Below are positions 1-6,805 of a stretch of 17,285 nt of DNA, in pieces. The notes below the pieces were generated by a model. The model was not told the origin of the DNA. It saw nothing but the letters and a program-made list of their open reading frames with translations, and made no database searches. Each line of letters starts with the position of its first letter. The stretch's first letter is position 1. Source of the stretch: Bryobacteraceae bacterium (GTDB lineage Bacteria; Acidobacteriota; Terriglobia; Bryobacterales; Bryobacteraceae); NCBI GenBank assembly GCA_025350445.1, contig JANXXV010000315.1, forward strand, positions 1-17,285, read 5' to 3'. The translations under genes were made by a program, and so were the position numbers.

Positions 1-437
1 GTGGCGGCGGCGAAATGGGCGCCGAAGACCAAGGCGGTAGTGGTTGCGTGAGAAACAAGCGACCTGAGAAATCCGCGGGCGATATGGCACGCGTGCCGTT
101 CATCGGCCATCAGCGCTTCTTCGGGCAAAGCGCAGTGTTCCAGCCAGTCGAGCAACGAGCGGCCCAGCCCGCCCAGCACTCTCAACTGCGGAAAATGAAT
201 ATGCGTATCGATCAAACCCGGCAGCAGAAAACCGCCGCGAAGATCAATTGACACGGCATCCGGGTGCGCCGTGCGAAGTGCCTGATAGCCGCCGCAGCCG
301 GCTACGCGGCCGTCGCGGATGAGCAGGCCGCCATCCCAGTGGCACTCGAGCGCGTGTTCGTGCAGGAACGGATTGCGCGGGGTGTGGAAGATGGGTGCGC
401 GAAGAAGTTCACCCGATGTTTCAGAATGCGCCGTCAT
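1..437 (-). CDS. guaD: Guanine deaminase, N-terminal part (runs off left edge)
   Basis: An open frame of 145 codons runs from an ATG at 437 leftward past the window edge. The product resembles the N-terminal third of guanine deaminase, an amidohydrolase-superfamily metalloenzyme that converts guanine to xanthine and ammonia in the cytoplasm. Visible signs are the metal-binding HxH inside LLPGLIDTHIHFPQ (His79, His81), then the family-typical LLDWLEHCALPEEA (residues 95-108) and TTTALVFGA (132-140). No signal peptide is seen, as expected for a cytosolic enzyme. The start lies 2 nt after the stop of the nucleoside hydrolase, so it is probably translated from the same mRNA; no strong Shine-Dalgarno is visible, suggesting translational coupling. 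The remaining metal ligands lie outside the window. A related amidohydrolase such as an atrazine chlorohydrolase-type enzyme is possible, but the DTHIHFPQ...LLDWL...TTALVFG series is specific to guanine deaminase. Confidence 0.87.
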   Translation of the reverse strand, partial: MTAHSETSGELLRAPIFHTPRNPFLHEHALECHWDGGLLIRDGRVAGCGGYQALRTAHPDAVSIDLRGGFLLPGLIDTHIHFPQLRVLGGLGRSLLDWLEHCALPEEALMADERHACHIARGFLRSLVSHATTTALVFGAHFAAA

Positions 438-439
438 GC

Positions 440-1582
440 TCAAGGGAGTGCCCGCATAGGCCTGGTCATGAGGTCCAGAAAAAGTGTCTTGAAGCGGTCT
501 ATCTGAAAATCCCACACAACGTTCATGGCCCGCGCGCCGGGGGGTGGAACGGGCCGTTGGCGCTTGGGCTCGGGCTTGTCCCGCCACGGTATACCACCGT
601 AACCATTAGGCACTTCATCCCAGTAGATGGATGCGGCATAGTTCATCCCCTGCATGGTGTCGATATCGATGTAGTAACGGCGCATTTCGGTAATCAGCGC
701 GGGGTCGATCAGATAGGCCGCCATCAGTTCATCCGGCATGCGGAACCACTGCTGAGGCTTCCTTTGGCGATACGGTTCCACGACACCGTGCAAGTACAGT
801 TCCGCCAAACCCTTGTTGGCGCCCTTTGAGATTGCTTCCGCCATTTCCGGAGTGCGGTGTACTTTTTCAGATACGTCTACCGTGAATATGGTCAGCTTGG
901 GCCAGGGTGCGTGCAACACGATTTTCGCGGCTTCCGGATCGTATATGACGTTGACGGTCTTCGGTTGAAACTCCGGACTTGTGCCCATGAATACGATTTC
1001 TTTCGTCAGCGGTACGATGCCCGGATCGAGGCTGATGGCAAGCGCAACATTAGTCAGCACGCCACCGCAGTACAGCGTGACTTGATGCGGGTTATCGCGA
1101 ATGGATTTGACGATGAACAAGGCCGCATGTCCGGGCTGCACCCTGGTCTTGGCGAATCCACCCGGCGGAGGAACAACAACATCGGGCCCAGCGCTGTACT
1201 CGCCGTAAGCGCCAAGGAACGGATCGGTGCGGCTGCCGCCGTAGAGCCTGGTCAAAAGAACCGGCGTTTCTTTGGACTGCACCAAAGGAAACTCCGATCC
1301 CATGAAGACGGGAACGTCCGTCCGGCCGATGACTTCCAGAAGTTTCAGGACGTCGGCGGTTTCTTGTTTCAGCCATCCATTTCCCGTGGCTACGGTGACG
1401 CCGAGAACGTCTATGTTGGGTGACTGCAGCAGCATCACCAAAGGATCGTTATTTCCGCCTATGATTCCGTCCGTATCCTGATCGAAAACAACCTTCTTCC
1501 TGCCGGAGGCTGGTTGGCCCGATGCGTATGGGGACAGAAACAGTGCGGCGAGCAAAAGCAAGAGCATACGGTGGCCGGTCAT
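440..1582 (-). CDS. Exported inosine-uridine-type nucleoside hydrolase
   Basis: A 380-residue protein of the nucleoside hydrolase (IUNH) family, which cleaves the N-glycosidic bond of ribonucleosides to give base plus ribose. Residues 1-22 form a signal peptide (Leu-rich core, cleavage near ASG-Q), so it should act outside the cytoplasm, unlike the classical cytosolic enzymes. The calcium/ribose-binding N-terminal motif appears as FDQDTDGIIGGNND (Asp34, 36, 38; Asn45, Asp46), a longer loop than the usual DTDPGxDD. YCGGVLTNVALA (171-182), NVIYDPEAAKIV (211-222) and PDELMAAYLIDP (283-294) match other family motifs; the His of the classical HD pair near residue 282 is absent, as I believe also occurs in exported relatives. 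Its ATG overlaps the permease stop by 4 nt (ATGA) and has a good ribosome-binding site. Substrate (purine or pyrimidine nucleoside) is not shown by the sequence; the neighbouring guanine deaminase favours purines. Confidence 0.87.
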   Translation of the reverse strand: MTGHRMLLLLLAALFLSPYASGQPASGRKKVVFDQDTDGIIGGNNDPLVMLLQSPNIDVLGVTVATGNGWLKQETADVLKLLEVIGRTDVPVFMGSEFPLVQSKETPVLLTRLYGGSRTDPFLGAYGEYSAGPDVVVPPPGGFAKTRVQPGHAALFIVKSIRDNPHQVTLYCGGVLTNVALAISLDPGIVPLTKEIVFMGTSPEFQPKTVNVIYDPEAAKIVLHAPWPKLTIFTVDVSEKVHRTPEMAEAISKGANKGLAELYLHGVVEPYRQRKPQQWFRMPDELMAAYLIDPALITEMRRYYIDIDTMQGMNYAASIYWDEVPNGYGGIPWRDKPEPKRQRPVPPPGARAMNVVWDFQIDRFKTLFLDLMTRPMRALP

Positions 1583-2926
1583 AATTCTCCTTTCGGCGCG
1601 CGCTGAGAGCCGTTCAGAAAAAGGTTCATGATCACCGCGACCGTTGTCCCCAAGACTACACTGCTACAGGTGATGGGGCAGCCCAGCGCGGCGGATTGTG
1701 GAACAGATGCGGAGATAGAATTGGGATCAGTCCGAATCCCATCGAACTGGCGACGATGAACAGATTGTGAGGATTGCTCTGAAAATCAACGGCGCTCAGT
1801 TTACGTACACCTGTTGCCGCCACCATCCCAAACATCACGATCCCGGCTCCGCCTAAGACCGGTTCCGGAACTGCCGCAACGATACAGGCCATTTTGGGTA
1901 GCATTCCAAGGACGATCAAAATGACGCCGCCCATCGCGCAGACGAAACGGGAACGGACGGTGGTGATGGAGACGAGCCCGACGTCCTGAGAAAACGACGT
2001 GTAGGAAACGCGTTGAAGACAGCACCTGTCAAGATGCCGAGCCCGCCGGCGCGAAGCGCTTGAACCAGATCGTCACGGTGAAACGGTTTCCCGGTGATTT
2101 CCGCGAGGGCGATAAACACACCCGTGGATTCAACGAACGTGATGATCATCACGATACACATTGTCACGACGGGGGCGGGATCAAACTGCGGCATGCCGAA
2201 GCGGAACGGAGGCACGAAGGCGATCCACGGCGCGCCGGCCAAACCTTTCACGTGGACAAATCCCAGGGGGATACAGAGCAAGGATCCGGCGGCCATCCCA
2301 GTCATGACGGCGAGGCTGTGCCAGATGCCGCGGGCATACTTCGTCATCAGGAGAACGATCACGAAGACGAAGAGGGCAATTGCCAATCCATCTGTTTGCC
2401 CGTACGCCTCACTCGTAACCGCGGTTCCACCGCCGGCCCAGTTCATCGCCACGGATAGCAAAGAAATGCCAAGTAATGCAATGAGAGAGCCGGTTACGAC
2501 GGGAGGAAATAAGGCCAGAACCCTGCCGATGAGCGGGGCGATAAATATGCCCGCAAGACCGGAGGCGAGAGTAGCCCCGTAGAAGCCGGGGAGGCCTATT
2601 GCCGGATTAAGGCCCATGGCGACGATGGGACCCACAGAGAGGAAAGTAGCACCCATCATCACCGGAAGACGCGCGCCGAATTTCCAGAAGCCGAGGGTTT
2701 GAATGAGTGTCGCCAGTCCGGCCGCGAATAGGTCGGCGGTAATGAGGAATGCGGTCTGATCGGCCGGCAGTTTCAAGGCGCCGGCGACCAGTAAAGGGAC
2801 GGCCACGGTTCCCGCATACATGACCAGGACGTGCTGCAAACCGAGAACGAACAACCGGCCAACCGCAAGCTTCGCATCGACTGAAGGAGGCGTGTACCGG
2901 CTATATGAGAGAGACGGTACACGCAT
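1579..2926 (-). pseudogene. NCS2 (xanthine/uracil family) nucleobase permease with two frameshifts
   Basis: Encodes an inner-membrane nucleobase:cation symporter-2 (UraA/XanQ/PucK family), but the frame breaks twice. From ATG 2926 the first frame gives VLGLQHVLVMYAGTVAVPL, ATFLSVGPIVAMG and ITFVESTGVFIALAEITG, then fails after GAVFNAFP near 2003-2008. One missing base restores YTSFSQDVGLVSITTVRSR, the family signature, and the second frame continues through several hydrophobic segments. It fails again at the GGGG run 1675-1678; adding one base restores APITCSSVVLGTTVAVIMNL and the frame then ends at TGA 1579-1581, overlapping the hydrolase start. With two bases added the gene is exactly 450 codons, normal for the family. 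The Gln at the head of the QDVGLVSIT motif resembles xanthine/urate rather than uracil members, though the usual Asn is Asp. A start at 2980 is possible but would overlap the receptor gene; 2926 leaves a 13-nt gap. It may be a pseudogene, or intact with sequence errors. Confidence 0.82.
1587..1593 (-). promoter_or_regulatory. Ribosome-binding site of the nucleoside hydrolase
   Basis: On the minus strand AAAGGAG precedes the ATG at 1582 by 4 nt. It lies inside the last codons of the upstream permease and fixes the hydrolase start at the ATGA overlap. Confidence 0.7.
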
Positions 2927-2939
2927 TTTGAGCAATCGA

Positions 2940-5900
2940 TTAGAACGTAAACCGGGCCGAGACCTGCGCCCGCCGCGCATTCGTTCCGTCCGGGAAACCG
3001 CCGGACGCGGTGCCCGAACCCAAGCCTGCCGCCTGCGTAATTACAGTGCCAACCGCGCGGTATGCGGTGGTGTTCACAGACGTATTGCTAATTGTGTTGA
3101 AGATGTTGAAAGCTTCAAAGCTAAGCGCGACCGATGTAGCTTCCCACGGGAGTTTGAACGTTTTGGTCACGCGGCCATCCAGCTTATTTACGCTGTCGAT
3201 TGCCACGCTCGACCGAGGCGCGAAAGGAGCGCGGCCCGGAGCGCCGAACGCCGTGACCATTCCATTGATCGTCGTGCTCGACGCCAACCCGGGGGTAAGC
3301 GCGCCGGCGACGATAATGATCGGGTCGGTGTATTGCGGCGAAGCGGCAGTTTCAATAATCGACAACTGCCAGCCGTTGGCGAGATGATTGAACAGGTTCA
3401 TGCCGAAGTCCTTCCGCGGCGGCGCGATGATGGCCGACACTACCAGACGGTGCCGCTGGTCAAGTGTGGACGTGCCTCTTTCGGCCTGATAGTTTCCGTT
3501 GTAGACGGTGGCGGGAGGATCGGTGAAATAGATGTTCGCGCCGGCGTTACCCTGGCTCTCGTCGATCGCATGCGACCAGGTATAGGCCAAAGTGCCCGTA
3601 GCTCATTTGGTGGCGCGCTGGCGGTAGGAAACGGCCATGCCGTCGTACCAGAGGCGTCCTCTATTGCTGAGATAAACCAGGCTCGCGTAGCGCTGGTCAA
3701 TCTTATTCGCCGACAGATAAACGGGAGTGGTGAATGTGCCGGTCTGCGCGCCGGTCGTGTCTTTGATGGAGTAGTTGACCGATCCGGTGGCGGCGCCCAG
3801 GTTGAGATCTTCGCGGCTGATGAATTTGTAACCGCGGCTGTGCATGAAGGAAACCGTAAGCGCCGCGCTCTTGCCGATGGCTTGCTCCACGGAGAAGTCA
3901 GTCTGCTCCGTGTAAGGGGTGGCCAGATTGTCCGCCGCATAGGTGACGTTTGTGAGACCCACGACGCCTGCGAGAGACGAGAGACGGAATGGAAATACGG
4001 GTCCGGCAGCAAGTTGCGCGGCGTTGCTGGAACTGAGAGTGCCGGTCTTCTGAATCACGCCATTACGTTGTTGTAATCGTATGACGCTGGCGGAAGGAAG
4101 CCGGGCGTAGAAGAGACCAAAGCCGGCGCGAATTACGGTCCGATCCTGGTTGAACGAATAAGCCAAACCGATGCGGGGAGCGAAGTTGGTCCCAGGCTGG
4201 TTGAGCTTTGCCGTTTGCGGGTAGTCCGCATTCAGCGGCGGCTGCGTGTAGGTGCTGTACTCGTAACGGAGGCCGTAGTTGACAGTCAGGCCGCGGGTGA
4301 GCCGCCATTGATCCTGGGCAAAAACCGCGTAGTTATTCACCGACGCGTGCGTCAGTAACGGACCGAAGGACTGCGTGTAGCTGAGCCAGTGTTTGCCGTT
4401 GGTGGCGCCCGAGTAATCGAGCGCGAAATCGTTGATGGAGCCGTATGTATACGATCCCGGCCCGTTGAACAGTGCATTCTCAGTGTCCCGCAGAAGGGCG
4501 AAATCCATTCCAAACTTGAATTGATGGGTTCCCTTCGTCCATGAGACGTTGTCCGCAATTTGATACCGGTCTTCGCTGGGCTGAATGTTGGGGATGTTGG
4601 TGCTGACACCAAGGCTGCCCTGGCCGGCCACTGTAAGACCCGACAATAGTCCGTTGGGTGGATTGAGAGCCGAGTTCAGATCCTGTCCGCGGCGGTCTTT
4701 GAACCAGCCGAACCTGGCCTCGTTCACCATGGAATTCGAAACAATATAAGTATCCGACACGCGGGCGGTGCGTGTCTTCGCGGATTGAATTCCGTTCGAG
4801 CCGACACCGGCGGCGTTGGCCGTCACCGAGTTTACCGCGCCATTCGGCGAAGTGAAGTTCAGCAGGTTAAAGCTGACCGAGACGGTGTTCTTTTCATTCG
4901 GCCGCCAGTCCAATTTGGCCAGACCTAGATTTTGATTAGCGGTGCGAGGCAACGTCTGGAAGAAGCGGCCGAAGTAGGTTTGGGCGGCGGTGCATTGGGC
5001 GGCCGACGCGGGGGCCGCGCTGGCGCCTGTGCCGCATTGTCCAATGTAGGCGCCGGTTGGAGAATAGAACTGCGAGTTCGTAATCGAATCCACCAACGGG
5101 AAGTTGCGCCGCGTAATTTCGGTATTGGCGAAGAAGAATAACTTGTCTTTGATCACCGGTCCACCAACGCTGCCGCCGGTCTGGTGCCTATATTCCGGCG
5201 GGTTGTAGAGATGTCCGGACTGATCCCTGGCGTATGGATCCTGCGCATTGAGCGTGCGATTGCGGAAATACCAGAAGCCGGCGCCATGAAATGAATTGGT
5301 GCCGCTCTTGGTGACGGTATTGATTACGCCGCCCACCGCGCGCCCGAACTCCGCGCTCTATCCGGATGTCTGAACCTGAAACTCCTGGACTGCGTCCTGA
5401 CTGATGCTGGACGGGACCACCGAGCCGCCGGCGATATCGATGCCCCACTGTTGCGTGACGTCATTGCCATCCTGGAGGAATGCATTTCCGCCGGGTACAC
5501 CACGGAAACTGACACCGCCACTGGCGCCATCTGTTGTGGCGCCGGGCGTGAGCAGGGCGAATTGATCCACGCGGCGTCCGTTGATCGGCAGGTTCAGAAT
5601 TTGACCTTGCTCGACGGCCTGCGAGACGCCCATCTTCGACTGGTCCACCAGCGGGGTGGACTCGGTGACCGTTACCATATCAACCTGTTGGGAGACACTT
5701 AACTCCACCGTTAACGTAAGGTTCTGCCCCACGATTAGCTGAATGTTCTTTACAATGTATTTCGAGAAACCGGGCTTCTGGACGGACACCTCATAGCCAG
5801 CGGCGGGAGGCAAGGAAGGCGCCAGGAAATAGCCGTCCGATCCGGCTATGGTCTTCCGTTCAATTCCTAAACTGGGATTGGAAACGGTGACGATCGCCTC

Positions 5901-6053
5901 CGAAACACTTGCCGCGGAGGAATCGCGAACCGTTCCGCTCAGTGCGGACAGTCCGGCCAGCGACTGGCCAAACCCCGGCGTCCCAAATGTAAACAGCACT
6001 AAAGCCGCAAGTGCGGGGACGGTGACAGCGCGATGAAAGAGTTTCTTTGTCAT
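2940..6053 (-). pseudogene. Oar-like TonB-dependent receptor interrupted by two in-frame stops
   Basis: A 1038-codon gene for an outer-membrane TonB-dependent receptor of the large acidobacterial Oar-like type. Residues 1-30 are a signal peptide; about 36-118 form a carboxypeptidase-regulatory-like beta-sandwich (LSGTVRDSSAASVSEAIVTV, GSDGYFLAP); about 122-300 form the plug (LNLPINGRRVDQFALLTPG, VSFRGVPGGNAFLQDGNDVT, AEFGRAVGGVINTVTKSGTN); the rest is a beta-barrel with many YxFxxxxxW strands, ending in Phe (SARFTF), the usual signal for barrel assembly. The frame is cut by TAG at codon 232 (5358-5360) and TGA at codon 817 (3603-3605); motifs continue without a frame change. Start ATG 6053 has AAGGA 8 nt upstream. 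It heads a cluster with permease, nucleoside hydrolase and guanine deaminase, so its ligand may be nucleic-acid breakdown products, which is inference. If the stops are real, only the plug region would be made. Confidence 0.85.
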
Positions 6054-6061
6054 AGTAGGAA

Positions 6062-6066
6062 TCCTT
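6062..6066 (-). promoter_or_regulatory. Ribosome-binding site of the TonB-dependent receptor
   Basis: AAGGA on the minus strand, 8 nt before ATG 6053. It supports this start, which is followed directly by a signal peptide. Confidence 0.6.
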
Positions 6067-6332
6067 GAAGCGAAACCACTCCTTGTCGTTTTGGGGAAAG
6101 CAAATTAATCCGGCCTAAAGACAGGCGGATCGATGCGGCGGCTCGTCGTGGAGTGGGATCCGCGATTCGATTTGGCTCCGCCGGAAGGCGGAAAGTTGAA
6201 GGCGGTGCGCCCGCGGGGGAATTGAATGCATGGGGCTCCCGGAAGCAAGGGAGTTTATTCAGTTCTCGGGTGTGCTTCAGTATGTGGTCAGCAAGAGACG
6301 ATTGTCAACCGTGCGCGGAGGCTGTTCCGGCT

Positions 6333-6361
6333 ATCATCAATAAAACACAAACACTTGGCAA
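6333..6361 (-). promoter_or_regulatory. Possible sigma70-type promoter for the receptor cluster
   Basis: On the minus strand TTGCCA (6361-6356) and GATGAT (6338-6333) are separated by 17 nt. The -35 matches TTGACA at five of six positions, the -10 matches TATAAT at four. It lies in the AT-richest part of the intergenic region, about 275 nt upstream of the receptor ATG. Chance matches of this quality are common, so this is only a candidate. Confidence 0.3.
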
Positions 6362-6467
6362 TCCATTCAAAATAATGATCCACCCTATTCGAAAATACTC
6401 GCATGCGGAGTGCATCCAGTGGGTTCACCGCGGGTTGTTTGGACCGCGAGAGGTTCGCTGTCCGCTG

Positions 6468-6496
6468 TTGACAAGAATGCCCGGTTACCACATACT
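6468..6496 (+). promoter_or_regulatory. Candidate sigma70-type promoter for the cytochrome cluster
   Basis: TTGACA (6468-6473), a perfect -35 consensus, is followed after 17 nt by CATACT (6491-6496), four of six matches to the -10 consensus. Expected transcription start is near 6503, giving a leader of roughly 300 nt. The -10 sits between the arms of an inverted repeat and a second dyad follows immediately, which strengthens the case for a regulated promoter. Confidence 0.45.
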
Positions 6497-6502
6497 GTAA
6501 CC
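6483..6502. promoter_or_regulatory. Inverted repeat bracketing the -10 (possible operator)
   Basis: GGTTAC (6483-6488) and GTAACC (6497-6502) are perfect inverted arms separated by 8 nt. The predicted -10 hexamer lies in the spacer, the usual position of a repressor operator. No regulator gene is in the window to pair with it. Confidence 0.35.
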
Positions 6503-6508
6503 ACTCGT

Positions 6509-6531
6509 GAATTGATCTTGTGCATCAATTC
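6509..6531. promoter_or_regulatory. 8-bp inverted repeat just downstream of the predicted start
   Basis: GAATTGAT (6509-6516) and ATCAATTC (6524-6531) are perfect inverted arms around a 7-nt spacer. It covers about +6 to +28 relative to the predicted transcription start. It could be an operator or an AU-rich stem near the 5' end of the mRNA; the AT-rich arms and odd spacer favour a dimeric DNA-binding protein. Confidence 0.4.
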
Positions 6532-6788
6532 CACAAGGGATCAGCCGCGTTCGCCGCCCCTGTTTACGGTATGGCCAACACGAACTGCGCATCCACTCCA
6601 CGAAGAGATACCAATGGCGTCCGCCGGTTTTTGGGTATCCGGTTCTCACGCCTTCCCGGCACCAACACTGCTGGAAATATGGTTCATGCCGCTGACGATC
6701 GATTGGAGAAAATGTGAAGATTCGGCTCATATCGGCCCGGCCCAATGGACGCTGAAACGCTAGGGACCGCGCCATGCTTCCGTGAATC

Positions 6789-6793
6789 AGGAG
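6789..6793 (+). promoter_or_regulatory. Ribosome-binding site before the cytochrome gene
   Basis: AGGAG lies 12 nt before ATG 6806 (the chosen start) and 5 nt before an out-of-frame ATG at 6799. It lies inside a longer frame opening at GTG 6782, which makes that GTG an unlikely start. Confidence 0.5.
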
Positions 6794-6805
6794 AATCCAT
6801 GCGGG

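Larger units (their letters stand above)
6054..6805. other. Intergenic control region between two divergent clusters
   Basis: About 750 bp without a convincing gene. Short open frames on both strands lack ribosome-binding sites, and their products look like nothing I recognise. The left part (6121-6240) is GC-rich and holds a 6-bp stem with a GGAA tetraloop (TCCGCC/GGCGGA, 6177-6192), with no T-run, so it is not a clear terminator. The middle (6331-6400) is AT-rich, fitting promoter DNA. A consensus-like plus-strand promoter with two adjacent dyads lies at 6468-6531. The rest, 6532-6780, shows nothing I can name and would be a long 5' leader of the cytochrome operon. Confidence 0.6.

Noticed and set aside
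2820..4076. Long open frame (418 codons) on the plus strand antisense to the receptor and permease
   Set aside because: Its product is Arg-rich with no recognisable motif, and the opposite strand encodes a clear TonB receptor and permease; GC-rich third positions create such shadow frames.
6177..6192. Hairpin TCCGCC-GGAA-GGCGGA as a terminator
   Set aside because: Only 6 bp, no T-run on either strand, and it lies in the upstream region of divergent genes where a terminator is not expected.
6410..6763. Small overlapping ORFs in the intergenic region as genes
   Set aside because: No ribosome-binding sites, mutually overlapping on both strands, no family resemblance, and they overlap the best promoter candidate.
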